64,000 nt of DNA from Cyprinodon diabolis (lineage: Eukaryota > Chordata > Actinopteri > Cyprinodontiformes > Cyprinodontidae): the NCBI GenBank assembly GCA_030533445.1, contig CM060070.1, positions 26,710,001 to 26,774,000 on the forward strand, given 5' to 3'. A program made the translations under genes and the position numbers. Shown here in pieces: positions 46,716 through 59,169 of this stretch (its first letter is position 1; every line of letters starts with the position of its first letter). The notes below the pieces were generated by a model. That model had not been told where the DNA came from and did not search any database. It saw nothing but the letters and a program-made list of their open reading frames with translations.

Positions 46716-48430
46716 GAACAGCCTGTATGCAGACGAGGGAAAATATGTATGAATGTCAAAAAATTCTAAAGGACTCTCCCAGCCTTCTTTGCAGGAAAGT
46801 AAAAAGTCAAAGTGCAGTTTTTAAGTTTAAAAGTTGACTTTGGTTGGTTACCCAGGGACTGAAATCTCAATTGTATGAATTAAGATAAATGGAAATACCT
46901 CCACTTACTAACAAATATGCATAATCTACTTTCTATTTCTGACTTTGACCTTTCACTGAAAAGCAACTTGCGTGTATGATATAGAATAACTTTATTAATT
47001 ATTGTTATTTAAAGACATCCTATAGATGACGAGCAAAAACTCCATTTCAGGACAAACTGCTTTTCTATACCCAAGATGTCTTGCGTGACAGCTGGCTCCG
47101 GGGTCATCTACCCTTCTGTGCCATTGTCCCCATGCCAATTCAGCACTACCTAAAGCCCAGTGCAGCAACAGCACAACACAATCACAGCAAACTCCCATCG
47201 GCTGCCACGAGTCTGCATTTCAGCAAGTCCACTCTTGCTGCTGGAGTTTGAGTTTACAGTGAATGGAACGTTTTTTTTAACACACATCCCCTGACAGTGT
47301 CAAATTTTGTATAATAGCTGACATGCTCACGGCTGAAATAGATTTTTTTTTCCCACACCTTGCCCATTTTCAGCCATGGTTTGTAAATCTGCTGCAATGA
47401 ACTCCCCTTTGCAAGTGACTCAGAGAGAGAAATCCCAGGACACAAATGTATTTTTACTAACGGCATGTCATTTAATAATTATTTTATTTGATATACATTC
47501 ACACACAAATGTTTTGACATTGTACGTACATTTTGTGTGTTTGAAATACTGTAGAAATATTGAAGGTGGTTAAAACAGCCCAGATAAGGGCTTTAAGATG
47601 GTCAATAAAATATTCACATCCCTGCCCTTAAGCCAACCTATTACTAATTTGAAATGATTAGTGATTTTCCATTTGGGACCAAACTTTAAATTCTTGACTG
47701 ACTTGAGGTGTTGGACAATATTTCCACCTAATAACTAATGTTCAAATTAGGTCAAAAATCTGTATTTGTTGCTTTACCTCTATGCCTTCACATAGTATTT
47801 ATCATAGAACAAAATGACTTTCCCTAAAACAGGGGAAGGCCAAAATGGTCTTTTTCTCTCTTCAACTGGAAATCATGTTCATGATCAATCAATCAAAGAA
47901 ACATAATTCAAGAAACACTTTAGCATATCATGAGGAAACCAAAGTGTTAAACAGGTGAATAAAATATACAAGCTAAAAATATATAGGAACATATGCACAC
48001 AATGACAACATAGTAACAAAGCAAAATAAGCAATAAAAAGTAGTGTAAAAAGATTATTATTTAAAAGAAACCTCAGATACTGTCAGATACATGTACCCTG
48101 AAACTCACTGCCCTCACTGGTGGCTTCCATGTGCTTTATGCTGAGGTTTTGTTTGTTTTTTTCCCCAACCTTTTATCACGCCCGGCAAGGGTAAGGTGTG
48201 AGACCAATTTTTTTTTTATCCTCATCTACCCCCTGTTTATACTGTTATTATCTTCTAACCCAAGGGCCCTGCCTTCCAATGGTTGAAGCCTCAGGCACCT
48301 GCCACTCCATTACCCCCCCCCCCCCCCATGTGTGTTATTGCATTGTGTCTCCTGGATGGCTTTTTATGGAACAACTTTTGTTACGCTCTGTACAATGAGA
48401 AATGAAGGCATTCTAATTCTGAAATTTAAC
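46716..48430. other. agbl4 intron, no gene seen
   Basis: No exon. 47040-47230 is more GC-rich and complex but has no recognisable motif. There is a poly-C run (14 bases) at about 48314. Confidence 0.45.
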
Positions 48431-48905
48431 TAAATCAATCACAAGCCAAGGCGATTTTATTTATACAGCATATTCCAGTAACAAGACAATTGAACATTTT
48501 GTACAAGAATGAAACATAATAGCAAAACAGAAAAAGTACAGTGCAACTGCAAAGTAGGAGAACAACATAAAACTGATTATTAAAGATAATAAAGGATGAG
48601 TAAGAATGAATAATTCAAGTGATGAAATGATTATAAGAAACAATTGATGAAATTATTTAAAAAAAATAACAATTATTATTTGGGTAAAAAAAAGTTTGAT
48701 TACAAATTTTGAACAGTCAAATGCAACTCAAACAAATTAGTTTTTAATATTGATTTAAATCAAATTAGGGTTTAAGCTCTTTAAGCTTTAAAAGCTGCTT
48801 CTCAGTGTTTGGTTCTGTTTGTGTTGTGCAAAGGTCTGGGCCCTTTATTAACTGACAACCAGTCTGTAACCAACTGTATTTTGTGCTACTTTAATTAGTG
48901 ATTTA
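48431..48905. repeat. fish interspersed repeat fragment
   Basis: 'aaggcgattttatttatacagcatattccagtaacaagacaattgaacattttgtacaag' and later 'agctgcttctcagtgtttggttctg' resemble a teleost repeat I recall (AAGGCAATTTTATTTATATAGCACATTTCA...). Diverged. Confidence 0.5.
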
Positions 48906-49919
48906 TAAACTAAACATGTGACCAATATGACACTATAGATGGGTCCTTTGATGCTAGATATCAGAAGAGTTGGAACAACTCAAGAAGAGGAGAGAAAGAA
49001 TCTGGATTTCCTTTTAGATAGAAGCATATAATGAAGATGCAGTTAGGGAATTAGTGACAGGAATTTGTGAATGACCATTCAGCGCTGAGAAAAATAAAAA
49101 TACTGACATAAAATATAATGGAACATCAGTTCTCTAGCTTGCCATCAGGTCAGCAACAGGCCAATTCCGGCCGTTTCTGTAACGTTGTAACAAGTAACGT
49201 TGTTGGCTCTTGCAACAGCAATGTTTGCTCGACCCATAAAACCAAGCAATAGAATTGGAAAACTCGATTGATCTGATGCAAATATCTTTGCAATTCTACT
49301 ATCCTTTGTTTGGTATGTATATAATTTGAGAGTATAGGAACGATTAGATAATAATTTTCCATTGATGATGTAATTACTAATAACACTTTCTCTGAAGTAT
49401 TTACTGTGCTTATTAACCTTGCATTTGGTTTTTCCAGCTTAGCTATATTAAAGATGTTTTAACTTGCCTTTCACAGATATTTCTTTCCCTTCCTGACCAA
49501 TTGTGTATGAGAGAATATGATGCGACAAACTTGTTAGCAAACAGTAACTGAATGAAACATCCAGCAGTTTTTGGCCTTCTTTGAATCCTTAGATGTGTAT
49601 ATATGGCTCATTAGCTGCTAAATGTACCCATGTGTTTTCAAACTCCATGCTAAATTTGCTGTTTGATGACTGGCAGGTGGCATTAGGTTGCTGTTTAGAG
49701 CGCTATTTGCTGAAAAACAATGCAGATGAAAGCAGCAAGAATAAAAACAAGACAAAGCAGCAGACCTCTGAGTAAAGCTGCAGGTATTCAAAGATTGTGA
49801 AGCTCTGTAGTTTAGTTTAATGCAAAATTTTAATAAACTAAACATTATCTTGTATTCAGAAATATCAAAAAGGCTATTGATTGTAATATACTAGATTGGT
49901 GTCCTAATAAAGTAATCTT

Positions 49920-49952
<33 letters not shown>

Positions 49953-50396
49953 ATTCATTAGATGGGGCAAAACGTTTTCTGTCCCTGTCCAAGGTACTGA
50001 AAAAACTGCAATGAAGCTTTCTTTGATTTTATCTCTAGGTTTGAAACCCTTGTAGAGTTATATATGCATCAAGGCTTTAAATTGAAGAGTTCAATGTTTC
50101 AGAGTGTGTGCAAGCTCCTGAATATTACCAACACACCTCCTTTAATGGGCAAGAGGAATGGATTTGATAAGACTTTCTTACAAAGGCTTTAATATTATGT
50201 GAATCAAGATCAAAATTGTCACTGCGTACCCCAGACTACCACAGTTCATGACGTATGGTGACTGAATCCACACCTTATACTTATCTATGGAAGGGAAGAC
50301 TGCTGTGGGATATACAGTCTCACACAGCGAGAACCCAAAGCTAGAAATTGTAGATTTTTTTTCTATCTGGAAGAAGTTTTCAAATAAGTTTACACG
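48906..50396. other. agbl4 intron, no gene seen
   Basis: AT-rich. Contains a (GA)n microsatellite at 49920-49952. No exon or intact element. Confidence 0.45.
49920..49952. repeat. (GA)n microsatellite
   Basis: About 16 GA units with one interruption (gaaaga). Confidence 0.95.
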
Positions 50397-50714
50397 ATGG
50401 CAAGAGCGCTCCTCCGCATAAGAGCAACAGAAATGACCTCAGAGCAAGAGAGCAATCCTGCAGCGTATGTGACCTGTTGTTTGTCAAAGAGGACACAGAT
50501 AACAAAGAAGCTTAAAGCTCTAAGTGCTATGGACGGGCCCATGGTTGTTGCCACATGCCCTGTTCTAGTGCCAAATGGGATTCAAGGTCCTAAACGCAGC
50601 CCAGTAATGCATCATGACAGACTCAAGCACCTTGACAGTGAGGGCATATATTTATCTCGGTTTTTCAGTCAAAGAAGGAAGATGTTACAAAAGTGCCAAA
50701 ACCCAGGCCTTTAA
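50397..50714 (+). pseudogene. possible retroelement integrase C-terminal remnant
   Basis: A 105-codon open frame whose residues about 40-85 read LKALSAMDGPMVVATCPV... and GPKRSPVMHHDRLKHL. The pattern 'K.LK..L...DGP.VV ... HHDRLK' is that of the C-terminal domain of Ty3/gypsy-type integrases (usually 'W.GP..V...L....Y.I ... VVH.DRLKPY'). Only this tail is seen: no zinc-binding or catalytic DDE part, reverse transcriptase or long terminal repeats were found nearby. It is probably an old fragment. The match is by eye and could be chance. Confidence 0.4.
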
Positions 50715-51874
50715 ACGAAAGCAGAGTACGAACCCTTGGTGCTGCCAGTGCCAACATGTCTATTTCTATGTCATTTAAACTGTGTTTTCCTGTTCTCTCT
50801 CTGTGGTTGCCTTTGTTAACCTCAGAACAACTTTGATCAGCTGGCTCATTCTAATATACATCACCATTTAGGATTTTCTTTGCGTGGTGCCCTTATGGTT
50901 AAATGTGGACAAGTATATGGCAAAACAAGAGGCAGAAACTTGTAGGCAAATGCAGAGGTGCAGCTGTGATTAATAAAAGAAACATCCATGCTGGTGAGCA
51001 TGTGCATGGTTTTATAACCCTATTTATTTTTATTGCATGCAATTTTCAAAATTTTTGGTGTCAGTAAACCTTTAGGATGGATCCCGTGCAATCTTTTTTT
51101 AAAAAGGCCCCTTTGAAAGAATTAAGAATGCCACACTCTCATATTAGGTCCTTTAGTAGAAAAATAGGCCCGCAGTACCACAAAGTCTTTACCATACAGT
51201 TGAAGCTTTGAAAGATTTTAGATTTTTTCACATTTCTTCTTGACATTACGCATCTATAAATGGGAGCGGGATCTATTTTAAGGTCTTTAATACATTTTTT
51301 CCCAAAGGTGCCATTCAATGTTTATTTAATTAGCAGTTCTTACAGGAGTAGCAAACCTCATACTGTGATGAGTGTGAGTCCCCAATGAATATGGTTGGAT
51401 TCTGCTCTTACTCCTCTAACTCATTTTAACGCTATAATACCTCATTTTAATTGATTGTATATTCTTTGTTTACATTCCTTTGTGTCTTTGCCTTACGTTT
51501 CTGCTTAAAACATGCTAAAGAAATAAAACTGATTAATCTGTTGTAGTAGTTTCCTATAGGTGATACTTAATCATCCCTAATTTGAGTAACATGCACTTAT
51601 ATGACACCTTGGTGGGAGGATTGTTTACTTTTCAATTTAATATGCGCTTCCTTTATTTTTATTATTGAGAAAAAATCCCTTATTAATCTCAAAAGAGGAG
51701 AGTTTTGATTTAGGTTGACTTAGCTTAGGATTCATGGATTAACTGAAAATATTAAAATGAGGTGAATGTTCACACCTTCCATATGTCCCCTAATCCAGTC
51801 CAGATTTTGAGAATAGGTTTTATATTTAACTCATATGCATTTAATTTTCTGCTTTTCTTTCCTTCTCTCCCCAG
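50715..51874. other. agbl4 intron, last part before catalytic-Glu exon
   Basis: Ordinary intron sequence ending in a clear polypyrimidine tract ('tttctttccttctctccccag') at 51874. Confidence 0.6.
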
Positions 51875-52037
51875 TCAAACACTTCTTTTAACCGGGACAA
51901 GGTGAAGGCCGGTACCGGTAGGCGCTTCCTTGGCGGTCTTCTGGATGATACTTCCTACTGCTACACTCTTGAGGTGTCCTTCTATGGCTACATGACAGCT
52001 GGCAGCACCGCCCCTGTGCCATACTCTGAGGAGATGT
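51875..52037 (+). CDS. agbl4: agbl4 exon with catalytic glutamate
   Basis: 163 nt. Enters in phase 0 and leaves one base (T) of a split codon. It encodes SNTSFNRDKVKAGTGRRFLG, GLLDDTSYCYTLEVSFYGYM and TAGSTAPVPYSEEM. The Glu of YTLEVSF (codon 51971-51973) sits where M14 peptidases have the general-base catalytic glutamate. In mammalian AGBL4 the text continues as Tyr-Met-Lys-Leu-Gly, and the trailing T here would start that Tyr codon, which fixes the donor at ATGT|gtatcc, a weak site. The exon with the following residues was not found before 64000, so the C-terminal part of the gene lies beyond the window. Confidence 0.96.
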
Positions 52038-53944
52038 GTATCCTTTATCATGTGTTATCATGGGGCTCAAATTGCAGAGAACAGCAATAACCATTTCATG
52101 TTTTTTGTTCTCTCATCATCTGGCGCTACACACACTTGCAACAATCAAAATACTTGAATCATTATTTCAATGTTATTTTATGTTTAATTTGCAGTGTGTT
52201 CATTCATTTGTGACTCCACATGTCAAGTCGTTTGTAAATTTCCAGAGAAGCAAGTTGCTCTTTTGTTGCATTTTGTTGCGACAGATGTGCAGTGACAGAA
52301 CACGGAGGATATCTGCATCTATTGATTTCATTTACGGAAGAGAAAAAAGAGCAGGGGGTTTGCTGGTATGTGTAGCACTTTGTGTGCATGGTTGAAGCTG
52401 CCATTGGAATAAACAGTAGAACAAACAATAGTCCCATCTGCTTCAAGCACGCACCCACAAACACAGATGGGTTTTAGCACTGAACCCCGAAGGTCACAGG
52501 AGCCATAATAGAGCTAGATAGGAGGGAAGTTTTCCTTCGTCTGACCTTCTCACAGGCAAGGACCTCCTGAGAGCTGGCCAATAGTGGTGCGATCTTACAG
52601 ATAAAGTGATGGAAAAGAAGGGGAAAGAGATTTTGAAAGCGACAAGGGTCCTACATATGAAGAGTATGTGCTCTCATGCACTTGCACTGCAGGTGGAGGG
52701 GCAGCTTGGTTTTAACGCAGCCCTAGTGCCCTCTAGTGCCAAGAAGTGGGGGTCTTCAAAGATCAATTAACACACACTCAAAACATAACAAAAAAAAACG
52801 AAATAACATTGTACATCACCCTGAATGCAATATGGTGAAAACATTCACTTGTGGAGAAAAGTTTTTTTCCCCCCAAACGGTAACTGGTAAGAGCTGAAAG
52901 TAAGATTAGACTAGAATGGAGGGTAATCTCCAGCAAAATTATTATAAACATAAAGCCAGAGCAAAAACAGAGTCATTTTGACCAGAACAAATTTATTTTT
53001 AGAAAAAACCTGTAGCGTTCAGACCTAAATTAGACTGACAATATATCATATAGATTGAAAATGCTCTGTTAAACTTGCAATCTCTTAATTTGCACTTGTC
53101 CTACTTTAAGATGTTCTTTGCTTAGTAAAATATCCTGATAGTTAGGATTGTAAAGTGACAACAAATATTTAAAAAAAAGACTAAAAATACTTTATCAGTC
53201 CAACGCACCTGTTAATAAATGTGTGTGTTAGTTGAGCTTTGAAAGGGGATGTTCCTGAGGAGGAGGAGGAGCCCCAGAGGTTAAGCATTCAGCAGCGGGA
53301 CCTGATATACAGTGGATATTGGGGTCAGACAGGTTGAAGGAACAGGCCATGTCACTCTTTACGGCCCAGTAGTCTGCCTGATGGAGCATGTAAATCATCA
53401 ACAGAGACCTTTAGCATCTCCCTCATCCTCTATCTGCCCCTCTTTTTTCTTTTCCTCATCTCACCAACACATTCCTCCAAACTAATTCACAACAAATAAA
53501 AACCTTTGGCCCATAACCGCAGCCACCTTCCAAGTGTCTTTCCTCACCTTTTCATCTTTTCTTACCTCCCTCACCATGGTGACTTGGATGCACCAGAATT
53601 GAAATCTTAACCTTTCAAGTGGCAAAGACTTTTGTCACAGTTGGAATTTGCTGAGGAAAATGTATGATCCACCTTCTATGGCTGCTAGTGTGTTTTTGAA
53701 ATCTTCTTTGCTGCCCTCTTTTCTCCTCTACGATGTCCTGTCTTCTGTCATCCCATCAGCCGCAACATAACGGCTCATTATATCATCTAGTCAAGCTGAG
53801 AAGGCTCCTCTCTGAAACAGCAGGGACAGCATGTCTTGTGTATATGACCTTTTATCGTCCTCTAATCATTTCACAACAATGTACATCTCCTGCTCTTCAA
53901 AATGAACATCTATAAGCTTAATAGAGTGCCCATTTAAATTATAA
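52038..53944. other. agbl4 downstream intron, no gene seen
   Basis: No exon or named element. The overlapping frames at 52036-52395 (+, 119 codons) and 52204-52464 (-) begin at the exon edge and show no motif. Confidence 0.5.
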
Positions 53945-54141
53945 CCATTGTAATTTTTCACCTTTTGTCATTTTACAAACACAAGCATCAGTGTGTTATA
54001 TTGGGATTTAATGGAAGTAAACTCAAACTGTTAAATGGAAGCAATATTATGCAAAGCTTTTGAAAGGTTTTTACAGATATCAATCTGTGAAGTATAGAGT
54101 GTATTTTTTTTCATCCTAATAATGGAAATATCTTTAATTAA
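53945..54141 (+). mobile_element. Tc1-like transposon, left part (split)
   Basis: 'tttttcaccttttgtcattttacaaacacaagc' and 'ttatattgggatttaatgg' match the 5' region of the same Tc1-like family as 33905-35146. The copy breaks at TTAA (54138-54141) and resumes at 55522 after the inserted element. Confidence 0.7.
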
Positions 54142-54570
54142 AGGTATAGTGGAGGATTATTGCGATTTGTTTAAAAGATATGCCTTTTCGACTTAAAAAA
54201 ATGCACATGCACAACCCTGTACCCGCTCCTGAAAGGAAACGTGTGAGAGAGCATGCATGAGCCCATTTCTCCTTTTGCACACTGTTTAAAAGTTGCTCTT
54301 CTCATAGCAACTTACTGTGTCCGAACGTCCGCCCTAACCCCTAAATCACTATATAGAGCGGGGACTATAAAGTGGACTTTATTGCAAACTCAGTTAACTT
54401 ACCGTTCAGACAGATGATCACTCCCTTTTTCTCCTCCTTCACCATGCGGTGCCAGTACCATCTTTGTTATTAGTCGCCACTGTCAGGTAACATCAGCCTA
54501 TGTTGACAGCGGGTCGCTGTAACAACCAATCTAATAATGCTTGTCCAGGATATATCTGCCTCTTCTGAGG

Positions 54571-54750
54571 CCTTTTTTTTTTTTTGTTTTTGCGGCACTA
54601 GTGGCTGGTTTTTTCGACAGTAGGCCGAAAGCAAAGGGGGTATGAGAGAGGGGGAGAGACCTGCGGCAAAGGACCACAGGTCGGATTCGAACCCTGGTCG
54701 GCCGCGTCGAAGACTAAGACCTCTGTACATGGGTCGTGCGCTAACCGCTT
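54571..54750 (-). mobile_element. second tRNA-derived SINE family, minus strand
   Basis: On the minus strand the head has an A-box-like GGTTAGCGCACGACCC (about 54731-54746) and a B-box GGTTCGAATCC (54683-54693). A body with 'ccgcaggtctctccccc' and a poly-A tail (poly-T at 54573-54585) follow. It differs from the SINE at 12811. The head is well preserved. Confidence 0.8.
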
Positions 54751-54991
54751 CTCCTTCTGCCTTTCTTTTCTTCTCATACACTACTAAGACACTTTTTCTC
54801 TTTTTTTCCGGGGTGAAAAAGGTGAGCTTCAATGACTGGCTGAAACCATAGCTCACCACACATATACGCCTGAAAGTGCACATGTGCAGAAAAAAAAGCT
54901 CACGGGACGAGCACGAAGGACCGCCATACATAAAGATATCACCAGAACGATTGACAATTAGGAGAACCACTTATTTAAATGATCCAGTTAA

Positions 54992-55499
54992 AGCTACAGT
55001 GTGTAATAATTACAGGGATATACAGTCAGAAATGTAATATATTATACATAACTATGTTATTTATCATCATCTACGAGCTCAGCCTCTTAACCTTAATATT
55101 TGTGTTGCCTTAGAATTCGTTATTTATAATTACATAGGAGCGGGTCTCGCAGCCATGGAGGCAGACATCTTTGCGCTACGGCAGCAGAGCCAACAAACTA
55201 GTGATTGCGAGATCGCCAAAATGTCCCAACGATGTAGAAAAAATAACGGGTATATTTATTATCTTAAGTCTACATGAAATCTATACCCTACACAGACTAA
55301 TGAAATACTATCTGTAAAATTATCTATGTAAACAAACCTCATCACTTGATAAGGTAGGTGATGCGGACGTCGTGGAAGACATTTTGTCCCGTAACGCTCG
55401 CCGTACTGTTGGGGGGGAGAAGCGGTGGGGGGAGACGTTCATGTTGCTGCAGTCTGCAGTCTGGACGTTAGATGTCGCTGAAAATTACACACTGTAGCT
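54992..55499. mobile_element. 508-bp MITE with TTAA target duplication
   Basis: Perfect 16-bp terminal inverted repeats (AGCTACAGTGTGTAAT at 54992-55007, its reverse complement at 55484-55499), flanked by TTAA at 54988-54991 and 55500-55503. No transposase frame. It is inserted into the larger TTAA element: removing it and one TTAA rejoins the host element's right end. The perfect ends suggest it is younger than its host. Confidence 0.88.
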
Positions 55500-55521
55500 T
55501 TAAAGATCGTCCTCCATACCT

Positions 55522-55745
55522 TTAAATCCCAATGAATACAACTGCTTTCAAAAGTCTCCTATTAGTTTACGTAGGCCATATAAATCCCATCTCAGTATAA
55601 AAACAGTTTTTATTGAACATTGTCAAACAAACAACATCATAAATATGAACAAACACAGCAGAGTGATCAGGGGTAAAGTTGTGTGAAAACTTAAAGCAGG
55701 CTTAGGTTATTGAACAATAGTTCAGATCATTGTCTGAACCTAGAG
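55522..55745 (+). mobile_element. Tc1-like transposon, right part (split)
   Basis: Continues the copy broken at 54141: 'caactgctttcaaaagtctcc', 'atctcagtataaaaacag', 'caaacaacatcat', 'aggggtaaagttgtg' and 'cttaaagcaggcttaggttat' follow in the order of the Tc1-like family. The family match fades after about 55745. No coding region remains. Confidence 0.7.
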
Positions 55746-57400
55746 GGGGTGTGGTTTAAATGATGAGTCAAGTGGCAATAAGTAACTCTCGAGGAACTTA
55801 ATAGATCTACAACTCAGACTGGAAGCCTGGTGACACAGATGCTTGTAGTTGTGAACACTTGTGAGAGGCAAAAAGAGTTAACGTTCTTAGAATTTGCTAC
55901 CAGCCATATAGGATTGATAGCAATATGGAAGAATTTGCTCTTGTTAATATTAGATGATGAAAAATGAAGTTCTTTTCTTATATACAAAACAGTGAAAGTA
56001 AAATACACACCACATCACCTAAAGCACATCTGCAGGGGGAAATCTGGTGATAAAAGCATTATGCTGTGGGTTATAACACCTGTCAGACTGACCTTTGACT
56101 AAGATTGGAGGATGAGTTTACCACAGTGACAGATACTTTATGAGCAGAAGTAGATGAAATTATGTAGTTCAAAGCCTAATTCCTATAGACAATGTGTTGC
56201 ATGACTTGACATTTCTTTAAAGATAGAAATTCACCTTGCAGAGAATGGTAATAAATACACTCTTATATGTGTGTGAGATGTAAGTGTTATGACTACTTCT
56301 GTATGGAGTGTTGGGGTTGTTTTTTTTTTACATGTTATTTATAGTACAGCAACCTGGGTTTCTGCTGTCCACTCCAGACTGCACAGTTAGAATATGAGTA
56401 TAGAGCAGATGAAGGTTAAAGGAATCTGGGATCTTGTTCAAAACACAGCTTCTTGTTTGCACTGTGTCTGAGTGCATTTAGGTTTGTGGGGATATAGAAA
56501 ATGTTGTTTTATGTATGATTACAGAACCTACTTATCTCCTATTTGCATTTGGGTGTTGTCTCTTTCTGTTACTTTGAAGAAACTTTGAGGCATTTTGAAA
56601 GTGACTGAGGAAAGAATTCCTCCCTGAAAGATTCGGTTTTTGTTTCTGCTGCAATTACTGTAGTTAAGAATGTTGATCTTGTTTAGATTTTCACAACAAA
56701 AACAGAGCTTACTTTTCTAACTTTCCAACTCAGCAAACTTGCCAATTTTCATCAGAGGTGGTCACTTGCGGTCTAATCAAGCGGAGCATTGTTAGGGTAC
56801 TCACAAGCTCTAAGTGACGTCAGAAATTGATGGGTGCGTCAGCTCTCGGCAGACGCAGCAACACTTGACGTGCACGTCTCTGTAACAGTGGGACTCAGTG
56901 AATACCAGAGCCGCTGGTGGAAAAACAGCATGCATCATTGAACCTGACTCCCAAAGCACAGACTGTGACAAGTATGCAAATGATATAGCTGGGAGGCAAA
57001 TATGCTTCACTACCACCCATCATGCACATCACATCACACCGATATGGCTAGGTACCGGTACTCGCATATGCAACCAAACACACACAGTTGATTACACAAA
57101 TATTGTCAGTGTGCTCAGATGAACAGGTGTCCTCACATGAATTTTCCCAAAATTGTGAAAGCTGACATGCACAAATCCAAAAGTGTGTTGTGGTTTTTTT
57201 GGACAAACTGATAAGTCCCCCATTCTTGGACAGTCTTGAAAAAAAGTTTGGAAAACCAATTTGAACCAAGAAATTTACCCTCTCAGAAGGAGGATCAACT
57301 TTATAAAGATTTCCGTTTGGTCTTCTGCAAAATAATACTGTGAGAGACACAATCTAAAACAAAAGTCCAGAAATCATAATCTATGATTTTTTATTCTATT
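55746..57400. other. agbl4 downstream intron, no gene seen
   Basis: No exon. 56760-57060 is of higher complexity, with overlapping open frames of 68-74 codons on both strands, unrecognised. Confidence 0.45.
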
Positions 57401-57404
57401 TATT

Positions 57405-57570
57405 TGTAAGATACAGCTGCATTTAAGTATTGGACCACCTGTCTTATCAGCTGGAATTCTGACCGTCCAAAACCTGTTAGCCTGCCTTCAAAATTTACAG
57501 CTCCACTCCATTTATTATCCTAAATTCGATGCACTTGTTTGAGATCATTAGTTCACTGTTACGAAAAATC
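57405..57570. mobile_element. Tc1-like fragment, different subfamily
   Basis: 'aaaacctgttagcctgcc', 'ctccactccatttattatcctaaattcgatgcac' and 'tgtttgagatcattag' resemble the region before the transposase start of another fish Tc1-like family I recall. Only this stretch is visible. Confidence 0.4.
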
Positions 57571-59169
57571 CAGGTTAGCGCATTATTTTCAGTGGGAAGA
57601 GGCTTCAGCAGCTCTATCCTGGACAGCTGCTCTCTGCTGAGTCACTTCTCCTTCAACCAGTGGCTCACTTCAGGACTGTAAAAAATATTGGAAGCAAACA
57701 CTCCTCTGAAAGTGAAATTGATAACTGATGCTTGGTGACCTATGATATTAAGTTAATGACACATCATATATTAGACTTGAAAGATGTGGTACAATCCTTG
57801 TATAATTTTTTCTTTTGCATTTTTTCCTTTTTAATTTTTTATCATGAATAATGTTAATAAATGATAATTTTTTCATTTGGATGTTCATGATCATGGAAAA
57901 TTCCTTAAAATTAGATTTAAAAAATTGTCTGCATTATCTTTTCAGGTCAGTATAATGATTTGGTATTATTTGTCAGTCAGACACTTGGCCTACGTGAAAA
58001 AAACATCAAATCTGCAATGAAACTTTTGTTTTTAAAAGAGAAAATGCATTCGAATTTTACTTAAAGGAGCAATTCTTGTATTTCTAGTACAGTATAAGGT
58101 AATAGTTGGGCAGTTATTTGGTGTCAAGAAATGAAATGTATGAATTTTGGTTTTTAAAGAGTGTTTTATTTAAGACTTTTATTGACTGTCTTTATGTGAT
58201 CCTGCAGTGTTGATCTGCAAAGCCAGTCAGTACAGAATCTGGTCAATGACCTGGTTTTAGAGTGCATCAGTACTGCTGGTGAGCTGTCAAAACAACATAT
58301 GCTTTCAGATTGGCATACAATTAGTTTTGATCAAACATGAATTCAGGGTCACAGTATAAGCCACAGCCAATGTCTTCTATGATTTAAAACATGAAAACAA
58401 AATCTAAACCAAATTTAAATTCCTGCACACACATTTTTTACTACTAAAGTAACTTATTTCAAAGTGATATTGACTGATATGGTTTTATCTATAGAGGCTT
58501 CTTCTCTTAATCATGTCTGGCAGTTTCTACATCCAAGAAATAACAGCATAATCAAAGCTGATTGGTAGGTATATTTCTCCACTGCGCATGTGGTCTAATG
58601 CATATAAGAACAAAGTATGCCTATCTGACAATGTATGCTTTTCTGACAGAACACCGGACCTTTAACTTATTTTATTACACTGCTGTCAGGAATCACAATT
58701 TCTTTCGTCAGTGTCGAACCCCTTTAACCTTAAAAGGTGAAACATGAATCAAGTACTCAGTTATAGAATGGAGAACTAGATTTCTCTGGGTTTGACAGCT
58801 CCCCTCTATGCCACAAGCAGCTAGTCTAATATGCTGCTGTTTATCTGTTAACCCATGTGGGCAACTTATATTGCCTGTGCAGCAATATGGTCACTTTGGG
58901 CATGGAAGTATTTGGTAAATAATGTTTGATTATGCATATTTTATGTTCAGCATTTGGTCATTCGTTTTAGAAATAAACTTAGTATTACCGATTATAAAAG
59001 CCAGAGATATTGAAAGTCGAAATACAGTTTGGTGCAAATACAAATTGTGAATTCCAATAAATTCCAAATTTATATATTTTTACCAGAACTGAGATCTTCT
59101 ATAATTTTCATAAAGTTATTCTACAAGTTAGATGGATTATTTGTATAACAAGGTCAATGTGTTTTATGA
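57571..59169. other. agbl4 downstream intron, no gene seen
   Basis: AT-rich sequence. Searched for the next agbl4 exon without success. Confidence 0.45.

Larger units (their letters stand above)
54142..55521. mobile_element. TTAA-flanked element inserted in the Tc1-like copy
   Basis: Flanked by TTAA on both sides (54138-54141 and 55522-55525). The ends are inverted: left AGGTATAGTGGAGGA..., right (reverse complement) AGGTATGGAGGACGATC..., the same apart from a 3-base indel. TTAA target use is typical of the piggyBac superfamily. It contains a tRNA-SINE (about 54571-54750) and a smaller TTAA-flanked element (54992-55499). Without these it is about 0.7 kb, has no transposase frame and is non-autonomous. 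Confidence 0.7.

Noticed and set aside
54683..54746. Possible true tRNA gene on the minus strand
   Set aside because: A- and B-box-like sequences are present, but no complete cloverleaf is seen and the sequence continues into a SINE body and poly-A tail.
54470..54970. 166-codon - frame
   Set aside because: Runs through the SINE at 54571-54750 and the surrounding non-autonomous TTAA element; no transposase motif.
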